This document shows, in pieces, positions 42,564 to 53,724 of a stretch of DNA of 64,000 bases. The notes under the pieces are model-generated. The model was not told the origin of the DNA, did no database searches, and saw only the letters and a list, made by a program, of their open reading frames with translations. Made by a program: the position numbers and the translations under genes. Origin of the DNA: Isoptericola luteus (GTDB lineage: Bacteria; Actinomycetota; Actinomycetes; Actinomycetales; Cellulomonadaceae); assembly GCF_020297055.1 (NCBI RefSeq), contig NZ_JAIXCQ010000002.1, positions 1-64,000 of the forward strand. The letters are read 5' to 3'. Within the stretch, counting starts at the first letter, position 1. Every line of letters begins with the position of its first letter.

Positions 42564-44399
42564 ATGCAGACACATCAGTACGACGTCGTCATCGTCGGCG
42601 CTGGCGGCGCCGGCATGCGTGCGGCGCTCGAGGCCTCCGGCGAGGTCCGCACCGCCGTCATCTCCAAGCTCTACCCGACCCGCTCCCACACCGGTGCCGC
42701 CCAGGGCGGCATGGCCGCCGCACTGGCGAACGTCGAGGACGACAACTGGGAGTGGCACACCTTCGACACGGTCAAGGGCGGCGACTACCTCGTCGACCAG
42801 GACGCGGCCGAGATCCTCGCCAAGGAGGCGATCGACTCCGTCCTCGACCTCGAGAAGATGGGGCTGCCGTTCAACCGCACCCCGGAGGGGCGCATCGACC
42901 AGCGCCGGTTCGGCGGGCACACGCGGGAGCACGGACAGGCCGCGGTCCGCCGCGCCTGCTACGCCGCGGACCGCACGGGTCACATGATCCTGCAGACCCT
43001 GTACCAGAACTGCGTCAAGCAGAACGTCGAGTTCTACAACGAGTTCTACGTGCTCGACCTGCTCACCGACCACGACCTCACCACCGAGGACATCGGGGAC
43101 GGCGCCGAGGTCAACGCGACCGGCGTCGTGGCCTACGACCTCGCGTCCGGCGAGATCCACGTGTTCCAGGCCAAGGCGATCATCTTCGCCACGGGCGGCG
43201 CGGGCAAGATCTTCAAGACGACGTCGAACGCGCACACGCTCACCGGTGACGGCATGGCGCTCGCCTACCGGCGCGGCCTGCCGCTGGAGGACATGGAGTT
43301 CTTCCAGTTCCACCCGACGGGTCTCGCGGGCCTCGGGATCCTGCTCTCGGAGGCCGCACGCGGCGAGGGCGGCATCCTGCGCAACTCCGACGGCGAGCGC
43401 TTCATGGAGCGCTACGCCCCCACCATCAAGGACCTCGCACCCCGCGACATCGTCGCCCGGTCGATGGCCAACGAGGTGCGCGAGGGCCGCGGCGCCGGGC
43501 CGAACAAGGACTACGTCCTGCTCGACCTGACGCACCTGGAGCCCGCGCACATCGACGCCAAGCTCCCCGACATCACCGAGTTCGCGCGCACCTACCTCGG
43601 CATCGAGCCCTACACGGAGCCCGTGCCGGTGTACCCCACCGCCCACTACGCGATGGGCGGCGTGCCGACCAACGTGTCGGGCGAGGTGCTGCGCGACAGC
43701 CACAACGTCGTCAAGGGCCTGTACGCCGCCGGTGAGGTCGCGTGCGTGTCCGTGCACGGCTCTAACCGCCTCGGCACCAACTCGCTCCTGGACATCAACG
43801 TGTTCGGCAAGCGCGCCGGCCGCTCGGCCGCCGCGTACGCCAAGACGGTGGACCAGCACGCCGAGCTGCCCGCGGACCCGACCGCCCGCGTCGAGGCCCA
43901 GCTGACCGAGATGCGCGACCGCCCCGACGGCGAGCGCGTGGCCGAGGTCCGCAAGGCCCTGCAGGAGACCATGGACGCGAACGCCCAGGTCTTCCGCACC
44001 GGCGAGTCGCTGGGCCAGGCACTGTCCGACATCCGCGAGCTGCAGAAGCGCTACGCGAACGTGTCCGTGCAGGACAAGGGCAAGCTGTTCAACACGGACC
44101 TCCTCGAGGCGATCGAGCTCGGCTTCCTCCTGGACATCGCCGAGGTGACCGTCGTCGCGGCGATCAACCGCAAGGAGTCGCGCGGCGGCCACTACCGCGA
44201 GGACTTCCCCGAGCGGGACGACGCGAACTACATGCTGCACACGATGGCGTACCGCCGTCCGACGTCGGCCCCCGACGCCGGTGACGGGCACGTCGCGGGC
44301 TACTTCGACCACGTCGAGGACTTCGGGGACTACAAGGTCGTCCTCGGGTCCAAGCCCGTCACCCAGACGCGCTACGAGCCGATGGAGCGGAAGTACTGA
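42564..44399 (+). CDS. sdhA: Succinate dehydrogenase flavoprotein subunit
   Basis: A 611-residue FAD subunit. The dinucleotide loop is [17 protein letters not shown] near 8, the covalent-FAD His lies in [18 protein letters not shown] near 38-55, the substrate loop includes [25 protein letters not shown] near 113, and [21 protein letters not shown] is near 249. The catalytic Arg region [18 protein letters not shown] is near 289. The length is normal for actinobacteria. The stop and the sdhB start share one base (TGATG). Confidence 0.96.
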   Translation: MQTHQYDVVIVGAGGAGMRAALEASGEVRTAVISKLYPTRSHTGAAQGGMAAALANVEDDNWEWHTFDTVKGGDYLVDQDAAEILAKEAIDSVLDLEKMGLPFNRTPEGRIDQRRFGGHTREHGQAAVRRACYAADRTGHMILQTLYQNCVKQNVEFYNEFYVLDLLTDHDLTTEDIGDGAEVNATGVVAYDLASGEIHVFQAKAIIFATGGAGKIFKTTSNAHTLTGDGMALAYRRGLPLEDMEFFQFHPTGLAGLGILLSEAARGEGGILRNSDGERFMERYAPTIKDLAPRDIVARSMANEVREGRGAGPNKDYVLLDLTHLEPAHIDAKLPDITEFARTYLGIEPYTEPVPVYPTAHYAMGGVPTNVSGEVLRDSHNVVKGLYAAGEVACVSVHGSNRLGTNSLLDINVFGKRAGRSAAAYAKTVDQHAELPADPTARVEAQLTEMRDRPDGERVAEVRKALQETMDANAQVFRTGESLGQALSDIRELQKRYANVSVQDKGKLFNTDLLEAIELGFLLDIAEVTVVAAINRKESRGGHYREDFPERDDANYMLHTMAYRRPTSAPDAGDGHVAGYFDHVEDFGDYKVVLGSKPVTQTRYEPMERKY

Positions 44400-45175
44400 T
44401 GACTGCTGTTCTCGAGAACCCTGCGACCGAGTCGCCGAAGCCTGAGGTGGGCGCCGTCCCGTCCTTCGAGGTCACCCTGCGGGTCCGGCGCTACAACCCC
44501 GAGTCGGAGCACGGCGAGGAGTCCGTCTGGGACGAGTTCACGGTCACCGCCCACGGCACCGACCGCGTCCTGGACGCCCTGCACAAGATCAAGTGGGAGC
44601 AGGACGGCTCGCTGACGTTCCGCCGCTCGTGCGCGCACGGCGTGTGCGGCTCGGACGCCATGCGGATCAACGGCCGCAACCGGCTCGCCTGCAAGACGCT
44701 CCTCAAGGACGTCAACCCCGACAAGCCGATCACCGTCGAGCCCATCAAGGGCCTGCCCGTGGTCAAGGACCTCGTGGTCGACATGGAGCCGTTCTTCGCG
44801 TCCTACCGCGAGATCATGCCGTTCCTCATCACCTCGGGGAACGAGCCGACCCGGGAGCGCCTCCAGTCCGCGGCGGACCGCGAGCGTTTCGACGACACGA
44901 CCAAGTGCATCCTGTGCGCCGCGTGCACGTCGTCCTGCCCCGTGTTCTGGAACGACGGGCAGTACTTCGGCCCGGCCGCCATCGTCAACGCGCACCGCTT
45001 CATCTTCGACAGCCGCGACGAGGGCGGGACGCAGCGCCTCGAGATCCTCAACGACAAGGAGGGCGTGTGGCGCTGCCGCACGACCTTCAACTGCACCGAG
45101 GCCTGCCCGCGCGGCATCGAGGTCACCAAGGCGATCCAGGAGGTCAAGCGCGCGATGATCACCCGCGCGTTCTAG
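44399..45175 (+). CDS. sdhB: Succinate dehydrogenase iron-sulfur subunit
   Basis: A 258-residue subunit with the usual three Fe-S centres. RRSCAHGVCGSDAMRINGRNRLAC near 78 to 101 binds [2Fe-2S]; KCILCAACTSSCP near 168 and CRTTFNCTEACPRGIEV near 225 bind [4Fe-4S] and [3Fe-4S]. It passes electrons from SdhA to the SdhCD quinone site. It ends the four-gene sdhCDAB operon, and the transcript runs into the inverted repeat array beginning 16 bases after the stop. Confidence 0.96.
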   Translation: MTAVLENPATESPKPEVGAVPSFEVTLRVRRYNPESEHGEESVWDEFTVTAHGTDRVLDALHKIKWEQDGSLTFRRSCAHGVCGSDAMRINGRNRLACKTLLKDVNPDKPITVEPIKGLPVVKDLVVDMEPFFASYREIMPFLITSGNEPTRERLQSAADRERFDDTTKCILCAACTSSCPVFWNDGQYFGPAAIVNAHRFIFDSRDEGGTQRLEILNDKEGVWRCRTTFNCTEACPRGIEVTKAIQEVKRAMITRAF

Positions 45176-45190
45176 CCCGCCAAGAGCCTG

Positions 45191-45316
45191 CTCGCCGAGA
45201 TAGAGAGGCACCTCGCCGAGATAGAGAGGCGAGGTGCCTCTCTATCTCGGCGAGGTGCCTCTCTATCTCGGCGAGGTGCCTCTCTATCTCGGCGGGTGGC
45301 CCTCTCTATCTCGGCA
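45191..45316. repeat. Array of six 21-bp units in opposed orientation, also bidirectional terminator
   Basis: The core GCCGAGATAGAGAGGC occurs twice on the plus strand (45194-45209 and 45215-45230) and its inverse four times (45236-45251, 45257-45272, 45278-45293, and 45299-45315 with one extra base). Spacing is 21 bases. Opposed copies can fold into long perfect stems. The array fills the gap between convergent sdhB and YihY genes, and its last copy contains the TAG stop of the YihY gene. It should stop transcription from both sides. Confidence 0.92.
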
Positions 45317-46343
45317 GGGGGGAGATGCCCCGGCGGATCCCGCGGACGACGACGCTCCACGGCTTCCCGGACCCGTGGCCCCGGCGGACCACCCGCTCGA
45401 TCTCGGCCGCGTCCCGCATCGCCGCGACCTGTGCCTCGGCCTGCGCGATCTCGTCCAGCCGCGGCGGGTCGTACATCCACGCGCAGACCAGCAGCAGCAC
45501 CCGCGCCACGAAGTTGACCAGCACCAGCACCGTCACGAGGCCGGCGAACGCGGCGAGCAGCGCGTTGCGGTCGGCCCCGGCCGCGACCACCGAGGTCCCC
45601 AGCCAGCGCAGGCCCCCGGCGACGACACCGGCCGCGAGGCAGCCGAGCAGCAGGTCCCGGGTCCGGTGGGGCCGCACGCGGGCGACCACCCGGATGATGA
45701 GGAGCACGAGGAGCGCGTCGAGGACGACCCCGACGGCGGCGGTCCCCACGGCCGTGAGCTGCGTGACGACCACGGACCCGCCCAGCAGGTCCTCGACCCG
45801 CCGGCTGGCGGCCTGCGAGACGACGCTCGCGGCCGCCGACGCCACGACCATGGCCCCCAGGAGCACGAATCCGAGCAGCTCCCGGAGCTTCGACAGGACG
45901 GGGCTGACCCCGACGACGGGCTGGTCGAACATCGACCGCACCGACACCCGCAGGGCCCGCATGAACCCGACGGCCGTCCACAGGAACACGACCGCCGCGG
46001 CTACGGAGTACCACGTGACCGCGGAGGGGAGCAGCAGCTCGCTGGGTGGCACGATCCCGTTCGGGCTCTCTTCCGAGCGGATCAGGCCGGGGAGCCAGGT
46101 GTCGATCTGCTCGAAGACCGCGTCCTGGAGCTCGGGACGGTCCGCCAGCGTGGAGGAGAACACGGTGAACGCGATGGTCAGCGCCGCGAACAGCGAGAAG
46201 ATCGCCGTGTAGGCGATACCGCCGCACAGCAGCGCACCGCGCCGGTCGATGTACCAGTAGACCGAGCGGACGGGCCGCAGGTCCTTGTACCACTCGAACG
46301 CGGCGGACCAGCGCTCGCGGGCGCGTTCGAGACGGTGGTCCAC
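45306..46343 (-). CDS. YihY/BrkB family membrane protein
   Basis: A 345-residue inner-membrane protein with six helices. YIDRRGALLCGGIAYTAIFSLFAALTIAFTVF near 28-60 is the family start, and SVAAAVVFLWTAVGFMRALRVSVRSMF near 122-150 and the C-terminal LVTVLVLVNFVARVLLLVCAWMYDPPR are typical. GTG 46343 was chosen because TAGGGT lies 8 bases upstream; longer frames overlap the next gene. The C-terminal codons LPR-stop are formed by the repeat array. The function of the family is not settled. M. tuberculosis has a relative (Rv3335c) beside trpS as here. Confidence 0.88.
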   Translation of the reverse strand: MDHRLERARERWSAAFEWYKDLRPVRSVYWYIDRRGALLCGGIAYTAIFSLFAALTIAFTVFSSTLADRPELQDAVFEQIDTWLPGLIRSEESPNGIVPPSELLLPSAVTWYSVAAAVVFLWTAVGFMRALRVSVRSMFDQPVVGVSPVLSKLRELLGFVLLGAMVVASAAASVVSQAASRRVEDLLGGSVVVTQLTAVGTAAVGVVLDALLVLLIIRVVARVRPHRTRDLLLGCLAAGVVAGGLRWLGTSVVAAGADRNALLAAFAGLVTVLVLVNFVARVLLLVCAWMYDPPRLDEIAQAEAQVAAMRDAAEIERVVRRGHGSGKPWSVVVRGIRRGISPLPR

Positions 46344-46354
46344 AGTGGACGACC

Positions 46355-48439
<2,085 letters not shown>

Positions 48440-48481
48440 GGGATCAGCCTATCGGCCCACGGAGGGCCCGGACCGCCCGCG

Positions 48482-49957
48482 TCACCCGGACTCCTGCCCG
48501 TCGAGGACGACCCGGACGTCGCGCTCGTCGCCGTCCGTGCGCACCCGCAGCGTCACCGCGTCGCCGGGCTGGCGGGCGCGGATCGCGACGATCAGCTCGT
48601 CGCTGCGGGCCACGGGGCGGCCGTCGATCGCGAGGATGACGTCACCCGCGCGGATGCCCGCGAGGTCGGCGGGCCCCTCCGGCGTCACCGCGGGCTGCCC
48701 CTGCTGGGCGCCGGTGGAGACCTGGACGCCCTCGCCCCCGTACGTCGTGTCGAGCAGGACCCCGATGACGGGGTACGTCGCGCGCCCCGTCTCGATGAGC
48801 TGCTCGGCGGTGTGACGCGCCTGGTTGGCGGTGATGGCGAAGCCGAGACCGATGCTGCCGGTCGCGGTGAGCGCCCCCGGCGGCTGCGCGATCGCCGAGT
48901 TGATGCCGACCACCTCGCCCGCCGAGCTCACCAGCGGCCCCCCGGAGTTGCCCGGGTTGATCGCCGCGTCGGTCTGGATGGCGTCGATGAACGCGCTCTC
49001 GGCGTCGTCGCCCGCCTGCACCGGCCGGTGCAGGGCGCTCACGATGCCCGTGGTGACCGTGGCGTCCAGACCGAGGGGCGCGCCGACCGCCAGCACCGCG
49101 TCGCCCACCACGACGTCGTCGGAGTCGCCCAGCACCAGCGGCTCCAGACCCGACTCGTCGACCTTGAGCACGGCGAGGTCGTAGTCCGTCGTCCGCCCGA
49201 CCAGCTCGGCGTCGCGCTCGTGGCCGTCGGCGAACGTCACGACGACGTCCCCGTCGGCCGCACCGCCCGAGACCACGTGGTTGTTCGTGAGGATGTAGCC
49301 GTCCGAGCGCAGCACGAAGCCCGAACCAGTCGACACGCCGTCGCCGCCGGTCACCTCGATCGAGACCACGCTGGGCAGCACGGCCGCGGCGATGCCGGCC
49401 ACGGAGTCCGCGGGCCGCGACGGCGTGCCGTCGAGCGCCACCCCGTCCGCGGGGGCAGGAAGGTCCGCGTCCGAGGGCCGGTCCGGCCCGACGGCGTCCG
49501 AGAGCCGGTCCCCGACCACCCCGCCCACGAGGCCGGCCACCATCGCCAGCGCCACCACGCCGGCACCGAGCCGCCGGTGCGCAGGGCGGCGAGGGCCCGC
49601 CGGTGCCGGGAGCGGGTCGTCGAGCGCCCGGTCGGCGCCGGCAGCAGGGCCGCCCGTTGCGTGGTCGGCGGCAGCGGAGTCGGCGACAGCGGAGTCGACG
49701 GCAGCGGAGTCGACGGCAGCGGAGTCGGCGGCGGGCACCCGCGGCATGGCGGGCACCGCGCCGGCGACGGGTCCGGATGCGTCGGCGGTCGTGGGGGTGA
49801 ACGGCGGCGCGAGGGCGGGCTCGGGTGTGGCGGACGTCCGCTCGGGCGCAGGGGGCCCAGCGGGCTCGGGCGCAGGGGGCACCGGCTCGGGCGCGGAGGG
49901 CGCAGCCGGCTCGGGCGGCGTCGGCGGGGCGAAGAGGTCGTCGGGGCGCTGCGTCAT
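48482..49957 (-). CDS. htrA: HtrA-like S1C serine protease with PDZ domain
   Basis: A 491-residue membrane-anchored protease. A Pro/Ala/Glu-rich cytosolic N terminus (about 1-150) carries repeated AAVDS units, encoded by four 15-base repeats at 49671-49730. One helix (GAGVVALAMVAGLVGGVVG) follows near 160. The external trypsin-like domain has catalytic His in TNNHVV near 227, Asp in DYDLAVLK near 259 and Ser in NPGNSGGPLV near 337. A PDZ domain (PADLAGIRAGDVILAIDGRPV) ends the protein. It likely degrades misfolded envelope proteins. The ATG overlaps the rseA stop (ATGA). Confidence 0.94.
   Translation of the reverse strand: MTQRPDDLFAPPTPPEPAAPSAPEPVPPAPEPAGPPAPERTSATPEPALAPPFTPTTADASGPVAGAVPAMPRVPAADSAAVDSAAVDSAVADSAAADHATGGPAAGADRALDDPLPAPAGPRRPAHRRLGAGVVALAMVAGLVGGVVGDRLSDAVGPDRPSDADLPAPADGVALDGTPSRPADSVAGIAAAVLPSVVSIEVTGGDGVSTGSGFVLRSDGYILTNNHVVSGGAADGDVVVTFADGHERDAELVGRTTDYDLAVLKVDESGLEPLVLGDSDDVVVGDAVLAVGAPLGLDATVTTGIVSALHRPVQAGDDAESAFIDAIQTDAAINPGNSGGPLVSSAGEVVGINSAIAQPPGALTATGSIGLGFAITANQARHTAEQLIETGRATYPVIGVLLDTTYGGEGVQVSTGAQQGQPAVTPEGPADLAGIRAGDVILAIDGRPVARSDELIVAIRARQPGDAVTLRVRTDGDERDVRVVLDGQESG
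49671..49730. repeat. 15-bp tandem repeat inside htrA
   Basis: Four copies of GCAGCGGAGTCGACG with minor changes encode the repeated Ala/Val/Asp/Ser linker in the cytosolic part of the protease. Copy number could vary between strains. Confidence 0.85.
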
Positions 49958-50856
49958 GGCTGAAGGAGTGCTCCTGTCACGGTGCTCCAGCCGCGCGAGA
50001 GCTGCGGCAGGACCCCGGCATCGTAGCCACCGCCCGGGAAGGACGCCACGAGCGCGGCCACCTCGTCCCGCGGCGCGTCGGCGGTGAGCTCGACAGCCGT
50101 CTCGCCCGCCTGCCAGGCCACGTGCCACGGGTCGCTCGACAGCACCTGGACGTCGTGCCCCGGGACTGGCAGGGTGGCCCGGGCGTCGCCGGACAGGCGG
50201 CCGGGCCGCTGCCGCACGACGACCGCGCCGTCCGGCCCGGACAGGTCCACCTCGACCTCCGGGGTGGTGCCGGACGTCGTGACGACGTGCACCGCGGTGA
50301 TCTCGTAGCCCTCCGGCAGCCGCGTCGGGGCAGCCCAGCCGTTCGCGTCGAGCCAGACGAGCGCGTCGTCACCCGACATCGCCCCCGGGCCGACCGAGGC
50401 GAGGAGCGTCAGAGCCGCCGAGCGCGACGGGTCCGGCGTCACGACGGGCCCCTGGCCGAGCGCCACCAGCAGGAGGCCGAGCACCCCCACCCCGCCCGCG
50501 CCCACCATCGAGACCCGGCGCAGCCGCTGCCTGCGGCGCCGCCCGCTCAGGTCGCCGGTGAGGAGCGGCTCCCAGGTGTGCGGGCTGTCCCACCGGTCCG
50601 CCCGCCCGGACCCGCGCAGGGGGTCGCCCGCGGCAGGCGGGATGGACGCGGACAGCGCGAGCAGCCGCTCCGTCAGCCCAGGGTCGGGGGCGACGTCGCG
50701 CGCGGCGGCCAGGGCGCGGCGGGCGGCGCGGGCGGCCTCGAGCTCGTCGGCGCACCGGGCGCAGCCGGCGACGTGCTCGAACGCCCGCTCCGCCGACGCG
50801 GCGTCGAGCTGACCGTCGGCCAGGTCGCTGACCCAGCAGCCGAGGTGGCCCGTCAC
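49954..50856 (-). CDS. rseA: Anti-sigma factor RseA-like
   Basis: A 300-residue membrane anti-sigma factor. The zinc-binding anti-sigma motif is HVAGCARC (His28, Cys32, Cys35) with Cys7 as a fourth ligand. A single helix ([19 protein letters not shown]) lies near 128, and about 150 residues face outside. It should hold SigE inactive until stress or proteolysis. The GTG overlaps the sigE stop and its own stop overlaps the htrA start, so all three are translationally linked. Mycobacterial RseA lacks the long external domain, so this version may sense the envelope directly. Confidence 0.9.
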   Translation of the reverse strand: MTGHLGCWVSDLADGQLDAASAERAFEHVAGCARCADELEAARAARRALAAARDVAPDPGLTERLLALSASIPPAAGDPLRGSGRADRWDSPHTWEPLLTGDLSGRRRRQRLRRVSMVGAGGVGVLGLLLVALGQGPVVTPDPSRSAALTLLASVGPGAMSGDDALVWLDANGWAAPTRLPEGYEITAVHVVTTSGTTPEVEVDLSGPDGAVVVRQRPGRLSGDARATLPVPGHDVQVLSSDPWHVAWQAGETAVELTADAPRDEVAALVASFPGGGYDAGVLPQLSRGWSTVTGALLQP

Positions 50857-51473
50857 CGGGACCCCTCGGACGTCACCTCGCCGCGACGGTGCTCGAGGGC
50901 GCCGCGCAGCTGGGCACGCGCCCGGTGGATGCGGGACCGGACGGTGCCGAGCTTGATGCCCAGGGTCACGGCGATCTCCTCGTAGCTCAGCCCCTCGATG
51001 TCGCACAGGACGACGGCCGCGCGGTACTCGGGGCGCAGGGCGTCGAGGGCGGCCTGCACGTCACGGTCGAGGTTCGCGTGCTCGAAGCCCCGCTCCGGGC
51101 GGCCCGGGCCCTCGGGGGCCTCGACCCGTGCGGCGTCGTCCCCCATCGCCTCCATCCGGATGCGACGGCGACGGCGCACCTGGTCGAGGAACAGGTTCGT
51201 CGTGATGCGGTGCAGCCACCCCTCGAAGGTGCCCGGGGTGTAGCTGGACAGGGACCGGAACACCCGCAGGAACGTCTCCTGCGTGAGGTCCTCGGCGTCT
51301 TGCTGGTTGCCCGAGAGCCGGTAGGCGAGCCGGTAGACGCGGGCGGAGTGCTCGCGCACGATCGCGTCCCAGGTCGGCGGCGTCCAGGCGGCGTCGGGCG
51401 CCGGCGCGGGCCCGCCGTCGACGCCCTGAGGTGCGGCGGGGCTGCCCGTGATCGGTCGTGTCATCACTCCCAT
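50853..51473 (-). CDS. sigE: ECF RNA polymerase sigma factor SigE
   Basis: A 206-residue ECF sigma factor. Region 2 spans about 32-100 ([34 protein letters not shown], with the -10 recognition helix [22 protein letters not shown]). Region 4 spans about 140-192 ([47 protein letters not shown]), the helix-turn-helix that reads -35. A GGGAAC-N17-CGTT promoter upstream suggests it drives its own gene. ATG 51473 was used; ATG 51464 with GGGAG just upstream is equally possible. Downstream lie its anti-sigma factor, htrA and tatB, the envelope stress set. Confidence 0.93.
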   Translation of the reverse strand: MGVMTRPITGSPAAPQGVDGGPAPAPDAAWTPPTWDAIVREHSARVYRLAYRLSGNQQDAEDLTQETFLRVFRSLSSYTPGTFEGWLHRITTNLFLDQVRRRRRIRMEAMGDDAARVEAPEGPGRPERGFEHANLDRDVQAALDALRPEYRAAVVLCDIEGLSYEEIAVTLGIKLGTVRSRIHRARAQLRGALEHRRGEVTSEGSR

Positions 51474-51484
51474 GGTCCCACGGC

Positions 51485-51511
51485 AACGTCCGGGCACCTC
51501 AACTCGTTCCC
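51485..51511 (-). promoter_or_regulatory. SigE-type autoregulatory promoter
   Basis: On the minus strand GGGAAC (51511-51506) and CGTT (51488-51485) are separated by 17 bases. This matches the mycobacterial SigE consensus as I know it (GGGAACCY-N15-16-CGTT). The predicted transcript starts a few bases before the sigE ATG. Confidence 0.6.
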
Positions 51512-51514
51512 GCG

Positions 51515-51520
51515 TACGAT
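51515..51520 (+). promoter_or_regulatory. TACGAT -10 hexamer of O-methyltransferase gene
   Basis: TACGAT predicts a start near 51527 and a leader of about 45 bases that contains GGAGG at 51565-51569. It lies back to back with the SigE-type promoter. Confidence 0.4.
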
Positions 51521-51552
51521 CGCCCTGCGCCCATCGTTCCACCGGCCCGCCG

Positions 51553-52224
51553 GTGCCCCCCCGTGGAGGAATCATCACCAGCGACGTCGACGCCCGCCAC
51601 GGACGGACCGCCGGCTGGGCCTACACCGAGTCCTTCGTCCCTGAGGACGACGTGCTCCTGCGTGCCCGGGAACGCGCCGCCGAGCTCGGGTGCCACGCTC
51701 CGCCGCCGGGCACGGGCGCCGTCCTGCGGGTGATGGCCGCGTCCCTGGCGGCACGCGCCGTGGTCGAGGTCGGGACAGGGACGGGCGTGGGATCGCTCTG
51801 GCTGCTGCGCGGGATGCCCGCCGACGGCGTCCTGACCACGATCGACGTCGAGCTGGAGCACCAGCGCGCGGCCAAGCGGGCGTTCGCCGAGGCGGGCATC
51901 GCCCCCGGCCGCACCCGGACCATCCCGGGACGGCCGGCCGACGTGCTGCCGCGGCTCACCGACGGCGCCTACGACCTGGTGCTGGTCGGTGCCGACCCGT
52001 ACGCGTACCCCGAGTACGTGGAGGAGGCGCTGCGGCTGCTGCGTCCCGGCGGCGTGCTCGCGGTGGACGGCGCCCTGCACGAGGGGCGGGTGCCCGATCC
52101 CGCGCGCCGCGACGAGGTCACGACCGTGGTCCGTGAGGTCGGTCGCGCGCTCCGCGCCGACGAGCGGGTGGTCCCGGCGCTGCTCCCGTCGGGGGACGGT
52201 CTGCTGCTCGCCGTACGCCGCTGA
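51553..52224 (+). CDS. SAM-dependent O-methyltransferase
   Basis: About 215-223 residues, of the caffeoyl-CoA O-methyltransferase family (PF01596). The SAM-binding motif [19 protein letters not shown] and the following [20 protein letters not shown] are clear, and [35 protein letters not shown] is the catalytic metal region. The start is uncertain. A strong GGAGG at 51565-51569 is followed by ATC ATC rather than ATG; the only standard start nearby is GTG 51553, upstream of that site. A relative (Rv1220c) is divergent from sigE in M. tuberculosis as here. Confidence 0.88.
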   Translation: MPPRGGIITSDVDARHGRTAGWAYTESFVPEDDVLLRARERAAELGCHAPPPGTGAVLRVMAASLAARAVVEVGTGTGVGSLWLLRGMPADGVLTTIDVELEHQRAAKRAFAEAGIAPGRTRTIPGRPADVLPRLTDGAYDLVLVGADPYAYPEYVEEALRLLRPGGVLAVDGALHEGRVPDPARRDEVTTVVREVGRALRADERVVPALLPSGDGLLLAVRR

Positions 52225-52260
52225 GCCGCTCGGCACCGCCGGCGTGCCCCGGACGACGAC

Positions 52261-52293
52261 GAGGCGCGGGGCAGCGGTGCTGCCCCGCGCCTC
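52261..52293. terminator. Bidirectional terminator between methyltransferase and DUF3117 genes
   Basis: GAGGCGCGGGGCAGC and GCTGCCCCGCGCCTC are exact complements around a 3-base loop (GGT), a perfect 15-bp stem between convergent genes. Confidence 0.8.
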
Positions 52294-52328
52294 GCGGGTC
52301 GATGCGGCCGGCGTCCCGGCACGCGGCG

Positions 52329-52496
52329 TCAGGCGACGACGGCCTGGAGCGCCTCGCCCAGCTCCGTCGCCTCGGTGGCGTTGAGCTCGACGACCAGACG
52401 GCCACCACCCTCGAGCGGGACCCGCATGACGATCCCGCGGCCCTCCTTGGTGACCTCCAGCGGCCCGTCGCCCGTCCGCGGCTTCATCGCAGCCAT
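52329..52496 (-). CDS. DUF3117 family protein
   Basis: A 55-residue protein matching the actinobacterial DUF3117 family over its full length: MAAMKPRTGDGPLEVTKEGR is nearly invariant, followed by two beta strands (IVMRVPLEGGGRLVVELNATEA) and a short helix (ATELGEALQAVV). Function is unknown. GGGAG 8 bases before the ATG supports this start over longer frames. M. tuberculosis has a homologue (Rv1211) in the same region between folP2 and sigE. The leader is about 100 bases and structured. Confidence 0.93.
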   Translation of the reverse strand: MAAMKPRTGDGPLEVTKEGRGIVMRVPLEGGGRLVVELNATEATELGEALQAVVA

Positions 52497-52556
52497 CTGT
52501 GGCTCTCCCATTCCGTTGTCCGGTTCTCGGCTTGACCTCGCCCTCGGGGACCCGCT

Positions 52557-52608
52557 GAGCAGCAAGGCTGCTCGATGGGGCGAGGATGAGGCGCGCCTCA
52601 CCATTCTA
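52557..52608 (-). promoter_or_regulatory. DUF3117 promoter, start-site palindrome and leader hairpin
   Basis: On the minus strand TAGAAT (52608-52603) is a good -10. The 14-bp palindrome TGAGGCGCGCCTCA (52587-52600) covers the expected start site. In the leader GAGCAGC and GCTGCTC (52557-52573) form a 7-bp hairpin with a 3-base loop. The rest of 52497-52692 shows nothing else. Confidence 0.45.
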
Positions 52609-52692
52609 GTTCAGAACGGGAGCAGTTCTTCCATACCCCGGACACCACGGGTCGACAGGCGAGATCGCCGCCCACCGTCCGGGAAGCGGCCG

Positions 52693-53724
52693 TCAGCCGA
52701 GCCCGCGCAACGCCCCGTGCGGCGGGGCGTCGTCGCGGACGGCCGCCACCATGTCGAGCACCCGCCGCGTGGCCCCCACGTCGTGGGCGCGGAACACGCT
52801 CGCCCCCATCCAGGCCGCCAGCGCGGTCGCTGCCAGGGTGCCCTCCAGACGCTCGTCGGGCGGCAGGCCGAGCGTCTCGCCCACGAAGTCCTTGCGCGAC
52901 AGCGCCATGAGCAGCGGGTACCCGAGCCGGGCGAGCTCGGCCGTCCGGCGCAGCAGGTGCAGCGAGTGCCACGTGTTCTTGCCGAAGTCGTGCGTGGGGT
53001 CGACCAGCACCGACCGCGCCGGCACGCCGCACGCGACCGCACGCGCCGCCGAGGTGCGCAGCGTCGTCAGCACGTCGTCCAGGACGCCGTCGCGCGGGTC
53101 GACGCCCGAGCGGGCGTCGGCGCCGTCCCGTCCGGCGCCGGCGTGCCCGGTGGCGCCCCACGGGTACTCCACCCGGTACGGGTCGGTGCGGGGCGTGGCC
53201 CCGCCCGTGTGCGAGCACACGACGCCGACGCCCGCCGCGCCCGCCACCTCGACCAGGCCCGGGTCGTGCCCGGCCCAGGTGTCGTTGATCAGGTCTGCCC
53301 CGGCGTCGACCGCGGCCTGCGCCACGGACGCGCGCCACGTGTCCACCGAGACGAGCAGGTCCGGGACCTGCTCGCGCACCCGGCGCACGAACGGCACGAC
53401 GCGGTCGATCTCCTCGGCCGCGCTCACCTCGGGCCCGACGCCCGCCCGCACGCCGCCGACGTCGACGATCTGCGCGCCGTCGGACCAGGCCCGGTGCGCC
53501 GCGGCCAGGGCGGCGTCGTCGTCGGGCAGCCGGGCGGGGGCGTAGAAGGAGTCCGTGGTGCGGTTGACGATCGCCATCACCACCGGCCGCAGCGAGCCGT
53601 CGGGCCCACGGCCGACCTCCCGGCCCCGCAGGACGAGCGGCACGACGTGCGCGGGCGGCGCGCCGCCCGGCCCGGCCTGCGCCGCCCGTCGCGCCACGTC
53701 GGGCGCCGGGCCGGTGGCCCTCAC
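52693..53724 (-). CDS. folP2: Dihydropteroate synthase-like protein, FolP2 type
   Basis: A 343-residue TIM-barrel protein of the pterin-binding family. The usual DHPS motif GIVNVTPDSFSDGG is replaced by [20 protein letters not shown], and [20 protein letters not shown] replaces the normal IDIGGESTRPG block. [27 protein letters not shown] and [20 protein letters not shown] are present. These changes fit the FolP2 paralogue of actinobacteria, for which true dihydropteroate synthase activity is doubtful; a sulfonamide-sensitive FolP1 should be elsewhere. A Gly/Asp-rich insert lies near residues 190-210. The GTG overlaps the LOG gene stop (GTGA). Confidence 0.85.
   Translation of the reverse strand: MRATGPAPDVARRAAQAGPGGAPPAHVVPLVLRGREVGRGPDGSLRPVVMAIVNRTTDSFYAPARLPDDDAALAAAHRAWSDGAQIVDVGGVRAGVGPEVSAAEEIDRVVPFVRRVREQVPDLLVSVDTWRASVAQAAVDAGADLINDTWAGHDPGLVEVAGAAGVGVVCSHTGGATPRTDPYRVEYPWGATGHAGAGRDGADARSGVDPRDGVLDDVLTTLRTSAARAVACGVPARSVLVDPTHDFGKNTWHSLHLLRRTAELARLGYPLLMALSRKDFVGETLGLPPDERLEGTLAATALAAWMGASVFRAHDVGATRRVLDMVAAVRDDAPPHGALRGLG

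Noticed and set aside
45191-45316. Possible CRISPR array
   Set aside because: Units are 21 bp with no distinct spacers and occur in both orientations; there are no cas genes in the window.
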